40,274 nucleotides of DNA from positions 1 to 40,274 of the forward strand of contig CAMCHO010000021.1 in NCBI GenBank assembly GCA_945874455.1, in the 5' to 3' direction. Source of the stretch: Opitutus sp. GAS368. GTDB lineage: Bacteria; Verrucomicrobiota; Verrucomicrobiia; Opitutales; Opitutaceae. Made by a program: the position numbers and the translations under genes. Shown here piece after piece: positions 24,885 through 33,361 of this stretch (position 1 is its first letter; each line of letters opens with the position of its first letter). Under the pieces are notes generated by a model. The model was not told where the DNA came from, searched no databases, and saw only the letters and a list, made by a program, of their open reading frames with translations.

Positions 24885-26180
24885 ATGAACGAAGCCCTCA
24901 TCCTCGCCCTCGTCTTCGCCGCGCTGCTCTTCGCCGGCGTGCCCATCGCGTTTGCCATCGGCTCGGCCGCCGTCGCCGCGCTGCTCATGTCGCTCGATCC
25001 CGCCGCGGCCACCACCGTGATCGCGCAACGCATGGCCACCGGCCTCGACAGCTTCGCGCTGCTCGCGATTCCGTTTTTCATCCTCTCGGGTCAACTCATG
25101 AACCGCGGCGGCATCGCCCGGCGCCTGATCGACCTCGCAAAAGTCATCGTCGGCCGGCTACCCGGCGGACTCGCCTACGTGAATATTCTCGGGAGCATGC
25201 TCTTCGGCTCCATCTCCGGCTCGGCCGTCGCCGCGGCCGCCGCGATCGGCGGCACGATGACCCCGATGATGAAGCGCGAAGGCTATAACCGCGAGTTCGC
25301 CGCCGCGGTGAACATTTCCGCCGCGCCCATCGGTCTCCTCATTCCGCCGAGCAACATCATGGTCGTCTACTCGCTCGCGAGCGGCGGTGTCTCGATCGCC
25401 GCGCTCTTCCTTGCCGGTTACGTGCCCGGCATCGTCCTCGGGCTTGCCCTGATGGTGGTGGTCGCGGTGCTCGCCAAACGCCACGGTTATCCGGTCGGCG
25501 AAAAGGTCGGGCTCAGCGACAGCATCCGCATCTTCTTTGGTTCGCTGCCGAGCCTCCTGCTCGTCGCGACCGTAATGGGCGGAATTATCATGGGCTGGTT
25601 CACGCCGACCGAAGCGAGCGCCATCGCCGTCGCCTACACGTTCGTGTTGTCCGTCGTGATCTATCGCGAAATCAAGTGGTCCGAGTTGCCTCACCTCCTC
25701 ACGGATTCCGCCGCGACGACCGCCATCGTGCTCCTCCTCGTCGGCACATCGATGGGCATGTCCTGGGTCATGTCTTCGGCCAATATCCCGCAGACCATTA
25801 CGGCGACGATTCTCTCGATCACGGAGAACCCGATTTTGCTGCTCCTCATCATCAATGCGCTGCTGCTCGTCGTTGGGTGCTTTATGGACATGACGCCCGC
25901 CGTGCTGATCTTTACGCCGATCCTGCTGCCCATCGTGCAGAAGTTCGGGATGAGCCCGCTGCACTTCGGCCTCGTCCTGATTTTCAACCTCTGCATCGGC
26001 CTGTGTACGCCGCCGGTCGGCAGTTGCCTCTTCGTCGGGTGCGGAGTCGCCGGCACGACGATCGCGAAAGTCTGGCGCCCGCTGCTGCCGTTCTTTTTCG
26101 CGATGTTTGCCGTCCTGATGGCCGTCACCTACTGGCCCGCTCTCTCGCTCGCGCTGCCGCATGCGCTCGGTTTTAAGTGA
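24885..26180 (+). CDS. dctM: TRAP transporter large permease (DctM family)
   Basis: This 431-residue, 12-segment protein is the ion-coupled transport subunit. The conserved blocks are FFILSGQLMNRGGIARRLID, GSMLFGSISGSAVAAAAAIG, the paired signature AAPIGLLIPPSNIMVVYSLA, FTPTEASAIAVAYTFVLSVV and FNLCIGLCTPPVGSCLFVGC. Its length is usual. The operon ends here, converging with uxaC; a hairpin lies just after the stop. Confidence 0.95.
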   Translation: MNEALILALVFAALLFAGVPIAFAIGSAAVAALLMSLDPAAATTVIAQRMATGLDSFALLAIPFFILSGQLMNRGGIARRLIDLAKVIVGRLPGGLAYVNILGSMLFGSISGSAVAAAAAIGGTMTPMMKREGYNREFAAAVNISAAPIGLLIPPSNIMVVYSLASGGVSIAALFLAGYVPGIVLGLALMVVVAVLAKRHGYPVGEKVGLSDSIRIFFGSLPSLLLVATVMGGIIMGWFTPTEASAIAVAYTFVLSVVIYREIKWSELPHLLTDSAATTAIVLLLVGTSMGMSWVMSSANIPQTITATILSITENPILLLLIINALLLVVGCFMDMTPAVLIFTPILLPIVQKFGMSPLHFGLVLIFNLCIGLCTPPVGSCLFVGCGVAGTTIAKVWRPLLPFFFAMFAVLMAVTYWPALSLALPHALGFK

Positions 26181-26185
26181 CCCTC

Positions 26186-26210
26186 CAGGGCGGTCCGGAG
26201 ACCCGCCCTG
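26186..26210. terminator. Hairpin between convergent dctM and uxaC
   Basis: CAGGGCGG and CCGCCCTG form a perfect 8-bp stem (26186-26193 with 26203-26210) around a 9-base loop. It starts six bases after the dctM stop, and the uxaC stop is 22 bases beyond it, so it could serve both genes. There is no clear T-run, so termination may be weak or Rho-assisted. Confidence 0.6.
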
Positions 26211-26231
26211 TTGCCCGGTGGCTGCGACGGT

Positions 26232-27677
26232 TTACTTCGAAAACTCCGGCGCGAGTTCGAGGCCGAAGTAGGCGCGCGCGTTGCCGAAGCAGATGTTTTT
26301 GACCATGCCGCCGACGAGTTTGTAGTCGCTCGGAATTTCTCCGCGCGCCATGTCGCCGCCGAGGAGATTGCAGAGCGTGCGGCGGAAATATTCGTGGCGC
26401 GGGTAGCTCACAAAGCTGCGCGAGTCCGTGATCATACCGACGAAACGCGAGAGCAGCCCGAGATTGGAGAGCGCGTTGATCTGCCACTCCATGCCTTCCT
26501 TCTGGTCGAGGAACCACCAGCCGCTGCCGAACTGGACCTTGCCCGCAATCGAGCCGTCCTGGAAATTTCCGATCATCGCCCCGAGGACATAATTGTCGTT
26601 CGGATTGTTGTTATAGAGGATCGTGCGCGGGAGCTGGTCGGTGGAGTCGAGCGTGTTGAGGTAACGCGACAGCGCGACGGCTTGCGGGAAATCGCCGATG
26701 GAATCGAAGCCGGTGTCGGGCCCGAGCTTCCCGAGCAGACGGGCGTTGTTGTTCCGCAGCGCGCCGAGGTGGAGCTGCTTCGTCCAACCGCGCGCGGCAT
26801 CCCAACGACCGAATGCAAACATCAAATACGAGCCGTAGCGCAAAATCGCGGCGGCCTCCGGCACCCGCCCGGCCCGCGCCGCATCGAACACGCTCTTCGC
26901 CTGCGCGTGCGTGCACGGTTCGGAGAGCGCGTGCTCGAGACCATGGTCCGAGATGCGGCAGCCGGCGGCGTGAAAATCATCATGCCGCTGCTTCAACGCA
27001 CCCATGAGGTCGTCGAAAGTCTTAATGCCACCAGCGGCGAAGGCACCGCCCGCTGCCACGGCGAGTTTCTCGAGCCACGCGTTGAACCCCTGCGGATTGC
27101 CGACGGCGAGGGCCTTGTCGGGGCGAAACGCGGGATAGACCCGCGCCTTCAACTTGCCGGGATTCGCGCGGATCTTCGCATGGTGGTCGAGTGGATCGGC
27201 CGGGCAGTCAGTGGTGCAAATGACGGCGACTTTCGACTCGTTAATGAGGTCGTGCACGCGGGTCTTGGCGAGCTTGGCATTGGCCTGCTTCCAGACTTTT
27301 TCCGCAGTCTTGCCATCGAGCAGACCGTCGAAACCAAAATAGCGTTTCAACTCAAGGTGCGACCAGTGGTAGAGGGGATTGCGCAGCGTGTGCGGCACCG
27401 TCTCGGCCCAGGCCTGGAATTTCTCGCGGGGCGTGGCGTTGCCGGTGACGAAGCGTTCGTTCACGCCGTTGGTGCGGAGCGCGCGCCACTTGTAGTGGTC
27501 GCCGCCGAGCCAGAGTTCAGCGAGATCAGCAAACTGATGGTTGCTCGCGATAAGGTCGGGCGGCAGGTGACAGTGATAATCGTAGATCGGTTCGCTCTTC
27601 GCGTAGCGGTGGTAGAGCTCACGGGCCTGCTTACTGGTCAGAAGAAAATCGTCGTGAATGAGAGAAGTCTTGGTCAT
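26232..27677 (-). CDS. uxaC: Uronate isomerase (glucuronate/galacturonate isomerase)
   Basis: This 481-residue enzyme of the amidohydrolase superfamily isomerises D-glucuronate to D-fructuronate and D-galacturonate to D-tagaturonate. The N-terminus has the metal-site motif YDYHCHLPPDLIA. Other family blocks are WLGGDHYKWRALRTNGVNE, HWSHLELKRYFG, VICTTDCPADPLDHH, HLGALRNNN and MITDSRSFVSYPRHEYFRR. Length is typical. ATG at 27677 gives MTKTSLIHDDFLLTS, as in other UxaC proteins. The next gene upstream on the same strand is the uxaE-like gene, 72 bases away, and the TRAP operon converges on it. Confidence 0.96.
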   Translation of the reverse strand: MTKTSLIHDDFLLTSKQARELYHRYAKSEPIYDYHCHLPPDLIASNHQFADLAELWLGGDHYKWRALRTNGVNERFVTGNATPREKFQAWAETVPHTLRNPLYHWSHLELKRYFGFDGLLDGKTAEKVWKQANAKLAKTRVHDLINESKVAVICTTDCPADPLDHHAKIRANPGKLKARVYPAFRPDKALAVGNPQGFNAWLEKLAVAAGGAFAAGGIKTFDDLMGALKQRHDDFHAAGCRISDHGLEHALSEPCTHAQAKSVFDAARAGRVPEAAAILRYGSYLMFAFGRWDAARGWTKQLHLGALRNNNARLLGKLGPDTGFDSIGDFPQAVALSRYLNTLDSTDQLPRTILYNNNPNDNYVLGAMIGNFQDGSIAGKVQFGSGWWFLDQKEGMEWQINALSNLGLLSRFVGMITDSRSFVSYPRHEYFRRTLCNLLGGDMARGEIPSDYKLVGGMVKNICFGNARAYFGLELAPEFSK

Positions 27678-27703
27678 GGGAAGAGAAGGTGCCACGGACG
27701 TCT

Positions 27704-27731
27704 CGCCCGTGAATCGTGTTAATCACGGGCG
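27704..27731. repeat. Palindromic hairpin between uxaE-like gene and uxaC
   Basis: CGCCCGTGA and TCACGGGCG form a perfect 9-bp inverted repeat around a 10-base loop. It fills much of the 72-base gap between the uxaE-like stop and the uxaC start. There is no T-run. It may be an interspersed palindrome, an mRNA-stabilising hairpin or an attenuator; the sequence alone does not decide. Confidence 0.6.
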
Positions 27732-27749
27732 GAGGGCCCGCGCCGCGCA

Positions 27750-29603
27750 TTACTTGGAAATATCGTTCAGCATCGCGTCGAGCGACGTGTAGCCGGCGAG
27801 GAGCTTGTGCGCAGCGGCGCAAGTCGCGGCAGGGGCGAGGCCGGTGTTTTCGGCGAGAAACACGATGTAGCTCGCGATGTTTTTTGAAAAATTGAGCCGG
27901 CCCTCGTCGCTGATCGCATAGAAGCGGGCGCGCTGCTGATAACCCGCCGGCGTATGATCGCCCAGCGCAGCCTTCTCCGCACGACCGCCGGCGGCGAGCA
28001 CGTGGAGGAAATTATATTCGAACCAAAACATGTGTTCGGGGCTGGCCACCAGCGCGGCGAGCGCACCGCGCGTGGCGGCCGGGTCGGCGAACACGTCAGT
28101 CGCCTGGCCGGACTTCGCGAGCGCATCGGTGATAAACACCCGCGCCATCTTCTGTTCCGTGGCGTCGGCGCTGAAAGCACCGAGCAGCGCGAGCTCAAGG
28201 GTGAACGTGTACCAATCGCGCCACAGCGCCTGATCAGCCGCATTCTTCGAGGCAAACAGCGCTCGGCCCATCTCGTAGGTGTAGCGGCCGCTCGTCTTGA
28301 TTTCGAGCCGGCTGCCCGTGACTTGGCCCATGACTTGATAATTCTCGGCCGATTTTCCGGAGCCCGAGTGGAAACCGATGCTCGCACCGAAATTCTGACA
28401 CACCGCCCACTGCTTCTCGATCAGCGAGCGCAGCGCGGCGTTGTCGGGATAGGGCATGTTTTTCTGGAAGCCGAACGCGGGCGCGACGAAGTGGATCTTC
28501 ATCCCCAGAGCTTCACAGAGCGCGAGCATAATGGCCGTGGTCTCGGCGGTGGTGAGGCCGGGCAGTTCGTCGATCGAGAGTTCACGTAAGTAGGCCCGGC
28601 CGACAGCCGTCGTGAAAAGCTTGGCGCGCGCGGCGGCGTATTTCTCGTCGCGGACCTTCATCTTTTGCAGCGACGGCCAGACGTAGGCGAGGAGCTTGGC
28701 GAAATCAGCTTCGTTCAAGGTGAGGCCAGCTTTGGCCACCCGTGCCTTCACCGTCGCGACGAGCGCGGCCGGGACATGGGCTGCGACCCACCCGCCGGCA
28801 TCATCGGCGACAGTCGTCTGCGCGAGTTCGGGCGAGAGATCGAACGTGATGTAGCTCGCGAGCACACACCCGGTGACGAGCGCGTCTTCACGCGAGTCAA
28901 ATTTTCCGCCGATGGGCTGGTGGTCAGCGTTGAAGCTCCAGGCAATCCCGCGACGGTGGAAACCGGTTTTCAGTTTCGAGAGCACACAACCGTGGCTCAT
29001 GCCTTCGACGCTCTGACCTTGGTGGCCCTCGGGCACGTGGGTGCCGATGAACGGAAACGGCACCGTGTCGAGCTTACCCGCGAGCATGACATCGGTGTCG
29101 TAGACGAGCTCACGCGGAATAGAATTCTGGTTCGCCGTCACGCCGAGACTCAACGCGCTCATCGCCCACTCGACGGCTGGCCAGTGCAGGGTCGTGAAAC
29201 GTGCGCCGATCCCGAGCGTGCTGCGCCCGAGCTGTTCGGTGGCGGTGGGGAAAATCGTCGAGGCCGCGTGGTGCGCCTGGATGAGGTTCTTCAGTTTCAG
29301 CAGGTTCGCAAAGGTCGCGGGAAACACCGTCGTGCCATCCGTGAGTGCCACCGCGTCGTGCAACGTATTCGCTTTTCCCGCATCGCCCTGCAGTCGCCAC
29401 GCGCAGTCGCCTTGGACGTTTTCCACCAGAGTGAACGCGCCCGCGGCCGTCCCAAATCGGCTCTTCGCGTAAACCTTCATCGCCTTGCCGGCGCGGAGCT
29501 CGTCGCGCAGCGCCGACCAATCGAGACAAAAGTCGGGCGACACGCAGGGATTCGTCGCAATGCGAAGTTTGTTTTCGAGGAGGAAGCGATTGATGGCGGA
29601 CAT
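27750..29603 (-). CDS. uxaE: Probable tagaturonate/fructuronate epimerase (UxaE-like)
   Basis: This 617-residue protein resembles the UxaE family, which epimerises tagaturonate and fructuronate at C4. The clearest matching region is around residues 405-440, GASIGFHSGSGKSAENYQVM followed by TSGRYTYEMGRALF, similar to the HSGS-K motif of UxaE. Other blocks are FPFIGTHVPEGHQGQSVEGM and NADHQPIGGKFD. The protein is longer than the thermotogal enzyme, with an added N-terminal part. The neighbour uxaC makes exactly the keto acids that such an epimerase would use. I am confident that the two genes belong together, less sure of the exact reaction. ATG at 29603 begins MSAINRFLLENKLRI; a longer frame of 18 residues is unlikely. 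Confidence 0.65.
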   Translation of the reverse strand: MSAINRFLLENKLRIATNPCVSPDFCLDWSALRDELRAGKAMKVYAKSRFGTAAGAFTLVENVQGDCAWRLQGDAGKANTLHDAVALTDGTTVFPATFANLLKLKNLIQAHHAASTIFPTATEQLGRSTLGIGARFTTLHWPAVEWAMSALSLGVTANQNSIPRELVYDTDVMLAGKLDTVPFPFIGTHVPEGHQGQSVEGMSHGCVLSKLKTGFHRRGIAWSFNADHQPIGGKFDSREDALVTGCVLASYITFDLSPELAQTTVADDAGGWVAAHVPAALVATVKARVAKAGLTLNEADFAKLLAYVWPSLQKMKVRDEKYAAARAKLFTTAVGRAYLRELSIDELPGLTTAETTAIMLALCEALGMKIHFVAPAFGFQKNMPYPDNAALRSLIEKQWAVCQNFGASIGFHSGSGKSAENYQVMGQVTGSRLEIKTSGRYTYEMGRALFASKNAADQALWRDWYTFTLELALLGAFSADATEQKMARVFITDALAKSGQATDVFADPAATRGALAALVASPEHMFWFEYNFLHVLAAGGRAEKAALGDHTPAGYQQRARFYAISDEGRLNFSKNIASYIVFLAENTGLAPAATCAAAHKLLAGYTSLDAMLNDISK

Positions 29604-29819
29604 CGTTGAAAAGAGACTGAGGAAAAAAAGAGGCGCACACACCCAGGGTCGAGACAAGTTTTGGTTGTTTATTCCGGCGCCCTCTCGGTCGGACTGTCGG
29701 TCTTCCGCGGTTCAAAGGCCGCCAGCAGGCCGCTTACTTTTTTCAGAGGCAACGGCGTCCGCGGTCATTTTGGAGATTGCGCACGCCCTGCCGCGCGGTC
29801 TGCTCGCCGCTTTCCACGC

Positions 29820-32201
29820 ATGTCCGCTGTCGCCTCCCCGGCCACCACTCAACCCAATCCCGACCATGTCCTCCGCCTCGCGGCCGAGCTAAACATCAAG
29901 GTCTATCAAGTCGCGGCCACCGCCCAACTCTTTGCCGAAGGAGCGACCGTGCCCTTCATCGCCCGCTACCGCAAAGAGGTCACCGGCGAACTCGACGAGG
30001 TTCAGGTGCTCGCCATCCGCGACCGCCTCGAGCAGATGAAGGCCATCGACGAGCGCCGCGCCGCCATTCTCTCGTCACTCAAAGAGCGCAACCTCCTCAC
30101 GCCCGCGCTCGAGAAATCCATCAACGCCGCCGACACCCTCGCGGTCCTCGAAGACATCTACCTCCCCTTCCGTCCGAAAAAACGCACCCGCGCCACCATC
30201 GCGAAAGAAAAAGGCCTCGAACCCCTCTCCGAACTGCTCTGGGCCCAAGACCCGACCACCGACGCCCTCGCCGCTGCGCAGGCCTACGTCGGCCGGGACT
30301 ACACCGCTGACGACGGCAAAAATGTCGTTTCCAAAATCGCCTCCGCCGAAGAAGCCTTCGCCGGTGCTCGCGACATCATCGCCGAGCGCGTGAGCGACGA
30401 TAAAGACGCCCGCGCCAAGCTCCGCGCCGTTTACCAAAAAGACGCGATCATCTCCTCGAAAGTCCTCACCGGCAAAGACAGCTCCGTCGAAGCGTCTAAG
30501 TTCAAAGACTACTTCGAGTGGAGCGAACCGCTGAATAAAGCCCCCTCGCACCGCGTCCTCGCCATGCGCCGTGGCGAAAAAGAACTTTTCCTCATGATGC
30601 GCGTGCAACTCCCCGACGAGGCCACCGCCTTCGCCGAAGTGCAGCAGTTCTTCGTCAAATCGGCCGTCGGCTCTCCGCCCGCAACGCTCAATTCCTGCGC
30701 CGCCCAGGTCGTCCTCGCCGTGCAGGATTCCTGCAAACGTCTCCTCTGTCCCGCGATGGAAACCGAGATGCGTCTCGAATCCAAGAAGCGCGCCGACGAA
30801 GCCGGCATCAAAGTATTCGCCGATAATCTCCGCGAGCTCCTCCTCGCCGCCCCTCTCGGCCAAAAAGCCGTCATGGCCATCGACCCCGGCATCCGCACCG
30901 GCTGCAAAGTCGTCATCCTCGATCGCCAGGGAAAACTCCTCCACAACGACGTCGTTTTCCCCGACCGCATGGAGGTCGAGGCCAAGGAAAAACTCACCGG
31001 CTTCGTGAAGTTCTTCAACGTCGAGGCCGTCGCCATCGGCAACGGCACCGCGGGCCGCGAGACCGAAGCCTTCGTCCGCACGCTCGGGCTCTCCGGCGCG
31101 ATTCCCATCGTCATGGTCAACGAATCCGGCGCCTCGATTTACTCCGCGAGCGATGTCGCCCGCGAAGAATTCCCCGACCACGATCTCACGGTGCGCGGCG
31201 CCGTCTCCATCGGCCGCCGTCTCATGGATCCGCTCGCCGAGCTCGTAAAGCTCGACCCAAAATCTATCGGCGTCGGCCAATACCAACACGACGTCGACCA
31301 AGCCGCGCTCAAACGTTCCCTCGACGATACCGTCGTCAGCTCCGTCAACGGCGTCGGCGTCGAGCTCAACACCGCCTCGAAACAACTCCTCAGCTACGTC
31401 TCCGGTCTCAACGCCGCGACCGCCGCTGCGATTGTCGCGCGCCGCAACGAAAAGGGCCCCTTCAAATCCCGCGCCGATCTCAAGGACGTCCCGCGCCTCG
31501 GCCCGAAGGCCTACGAGCAAGCGGCTGGCTTCCTCCGAATCCGCGATGCCGCGCACCCCCTCGACGCGAGCTCCGTTCATCCGGAACGTTACCCGCTCGT
31601 CGAGAAAATGGCCGCCGACCTCGGCACCACCGTCCCCGATCTAATCCGCGACGGAAAACTCCGCGCGAAAATCAAACTCGAAACCTACGTCACCCCCGAA
31701 GTCGGTCTCCCCACGCTCACCGACATCATGGCCGAGCTCGCGAAGCCCGGCCGCGACCCACGTGAAAAGTTCGAGGTCTTCGCCTTCTCCGCCGACGTGC
31801 ACCGCCCCGAGGATCTCAAGCCCGGCATGAAACTCCCCGGCATCGTGACCAACGTCACCGCGTTCGGTGCCTTCGTCGATATCGGCGTGCACCAAGACGG
31901 CCTCGTCCACGTCAGCCAGCTCGCCGACTCGTTCGTGAAAGAGCCCTCCGCCATCGTGAAGCCCGGCCAAAAAGTTCAGGTCACCGTCACGGAAATCGAT
32001 CTCCCGCGCAACCGCATCGCCCTCTCAATGCGCAGCAATCCCACCCTCGGCCCCAAGACCGCCAACAGCGGCAGCCCCGGTGGTCAGCGCTCCCCCGGCG
32101 GCGGCCCTCGCCCTGGCGGCAATGCTGCACCGGCCGCTCCCCGCGCCCCCGCCGCAGTGAACAACGATTGGTTTGCCGCCGCGCTGAATAAGAAACGTTG
32201 A
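29820..32201 (+). CDS. tex: Tex family RNA-binding transcription accessory protein
   Basis: This 793-residue protein has the Tex order of domains: the N-terminal helical region (LFAEGATVPFIARYRKEVTG), a YqgF/RNase H-like domain (VMAIDPGIRTGCKVVILDRQ), helix-hairpin-helix repeats (VNGVGVELNTASKQLLSYVS, then FKSRADLKDVPRLGPKAYEQ), and a C-terminal S1 domain (KLPGIVTNVTAFGAFVDIGV then HQDGLVHVSQL). Tex binds nucleic acids and influences transcription. The C-terminal tail is a Gly/Pro/Ala-rich low-complexity run. ATG at 29820 is chosen, as the frame upstream has no Tex similarity. It is divergent from the uxaE-like gene. Confidence 0.95.
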   Translation: MSAVASPATTQPNPDHVLRLAAELNIKVYQVAATAQLFAEGATVPFIARYRKEVTGELDEVQVLAIRDRLEQMKAIDERRAAILSSLKERNLLTPALEKSINAADTLAVLEDIYLPFRPKKRTRATIAKEKGLEPLSELLWAQDPTTDALAAAQAYVGRDYTADDGKNVVSKIASAEEAFAGARDIIAERVSDDKDARAKLRAVYQKDAIISSKVLTGKDSSVEASKFKDYFEWSEPLNKAPSHRVLAMRRGEKELFLMMRVQLPDEATAFAEVQQFFVKSAVGSPPATLNSCAAQVVLAVQDSCKRLLCPAMETEMRLESKKRADEAGIKVFADNLRELLLAAPLGQKAVMAIDPGIRTGCKVVILDRQGKLLHNDVVFPDRMEVEAKEKLTGFVKFFNVEAVAIGNGTAGRETEAFVRTLGLSGAIPIVMVNESGASIYSASDVAREEFPDHDLTVRGAVSIGRRLMDPLAELVKLDPKSIGVGQYQHDVDQAALKRSLDDTVVSSVNGVGVELNTASKQLLSYVSGLNAATAAAIVARRNEKGPFKSRADLKDVPRLGPKAYEQAAGFLRIRDAAHPLDASSVHPERYPLVEKMAADLGTTVPDLIRDGKLRAKIKLETYVTPEVGLPTLTDIMAELAKPGRDPREKFEVFAFSADVHRPEDLKPGMKLPGIVTNVTAFGAFVDIGVHQDGLVHVSQLADSFVKEPSAIVKPGQKVQVTVTEIDLPRNRIALSMRSNPTLGPKTANSGSPGGQRSPGGGPRPGGNAAPAAPRAPAAVNNDWFAAALNKKR

Positions 32202-32454
32202 GCCGGACCAGACGCACTCCGTCGGCGCCCACGTCTTCGCCCATGGGCGTCTCGAAATCGCCGGCCCCGTTCTGAACGCCCGGATGCCCCGCGCCGAAGG
32301 TTATCGGCGGGACGGTTATCGGGCCCTTGATCTTCTCCGCGCCGAACGCGCCGGCCGGATCACCGCCTGCGCTCCCAGTCCGAGGCCGTGAGGATTTTCC
32401 CGATACTGTTTCCGGATACTCAGCCGGACGTGCGCGCATCCCACTACGCGCGGC
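32202..32454. other. Gap between tex and the tandem-SET gene
   Basis: No gene is supported. On the minus strand a frame spanning about 32200-32439 gives ordinary-looking residues such as GAEKIKGPITVPPITFGAGH, but it has no recognisable relative and runs on into the tex gene antisense, so I regard it as a possible decayed remnant at most. A GC-rich stretch with repeated GGTTATCGG and GGCCGG words is present. Confidence 0.35.
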
Positions 32455-33351
32455 TTGATTTGCGCCGTAGCCCCGATTGTCTCGCGCTTCCTCCGTTCAC
32501 CTTTGGCTACTCCTTCTCACCCCTTCCCCAGCCGCGTATCCTCCGTCCCCGGACGTGACCAAGGCCTCTTTGCCACCACCGCCCTGGCTGTCGGCACCAC
32601 CGTAGAGCGCTTCGCCGGCCCCACCGTTTTGTGGCGCGACGTACCCGTTTCCGAGGTCTGCCACGCGATTCTCCTCGAGGGCGAAGAGTGGATGGTCCCC
32701 ACCACCGCCGCCCGTTTCATCAACCACTCCTGTGCGCCCAACTGCACTATCGATGATACGCTCGCCGTCATCACCCTGCGCGCCATCGCCGACGGCGAAG
32801 AACTCACGTTCAGCTACGACTCCGTCACCATGGCCGAGTGGCTCGCCGCCCCGTCCTCATTTTTCTGGGACGCTCGCTGGACCTTTAAATGCCGCTGTGG
32901 CGCGCCCGCCTGCGTCGGCCACGTGGATCGTTACCGTGTGCGCGGCTACGAAAACCCGACCCCCGTCACGCCCGGCACCAAGCTCCGCCTCGGCCCCGTC
33001 CCCGGCAAAGGCCGCGGCGTCTTCGCCACCGCACCCATCGCGGCCGGCGAGCTTTTCGAACGGGCCCCGGTCATCATCAGCCCTGATACCGAGTGGCCCA
33101 ACCTCGAAAAAACCCAGCTCTACCACTACTGTTTCGAGTGGGGTCCCGAGCACACCCACACCGCGATCGCCCTCGGCTACGCCTCACTCTACAACCACTC
33201 CTTCACCCCCAGCGCCCGCTACTTGCTGCAGCTCGACGAGCACCTCATCCATTTCGTCGCCCTCCGCGACATCGCCGCCGGCGAAGAAATCGTCATGAAT
33301 TACAATGGCGAGCCCACTGACCTCACCCCCGTTTGGTTCGAATTGAAATAA
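32455..33351 (+). CDS. Protein with two SET domains
   Basis: The product has up to 298 residues and two consecutive SET domains, which as a class transfer methyl groups from SAM to protein lysines. SET 1 spans about residues 30-155: GRDQGLFATTALAVG, ARFINHSCAPNC (NHSC at 90-93), ADGEELTFSYD (Tyr121) and a post-SET cysteine group CRCGAPAC (Cys146, 148, 153). SET 2 spans about 180-285: GKGRGVFATAPIAAGELFER, GYASLYNHSFTPSARY (NHS at 247-249), AAGEEIVMNYNG (Tyr283). Both keep the catalytic tyrosine and the cofactor Asn-His pair. The start is unclear: TTG at 32455 or TTG at 32503. The next gene begins ten bases after its stop, so they form an operon. Confidence 0.88.
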   Translation: MICAVAPIVSRFLRSPLATPSHPFPSRVSSVPGRDQGLFATTALAVGTTVERFAGPTVLWRDVPVSEVCHAILLEGEEWMVPTTAARFINHSCAPNCTIDDTLAVITLRAIADGEELTFSYDSVTMAEWLAAPSSFFWDARWTFKCRCGAPACVGHVDRYRVRGYENPTPVTPGTKLRLGPVPGKGRGVFATAPIAAGELFERAPVIISPDTEWPNLEKTQLYHYCFEWGPEHTHTAIALGYASLYNHSFTPSARYLLQLDEHLIHFVALRDIAAGEEIVMNYNGEPTDLTPVWFELK

Positions 33352-33361
33352 CCCCGCACGT

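Noticed and set aside
30075-31580. 501-codon open frame on the - strand
   Set aside because: Antisense to tex; Gly/Glu/Asp-rich with no motif.
31987-32439. 150-codon open frame on the - strand reaching into the gap after tex
   Set aside because: Half of it is antisense to tex and the rest has no relative I recognise; mentioned only as a possible remnant.
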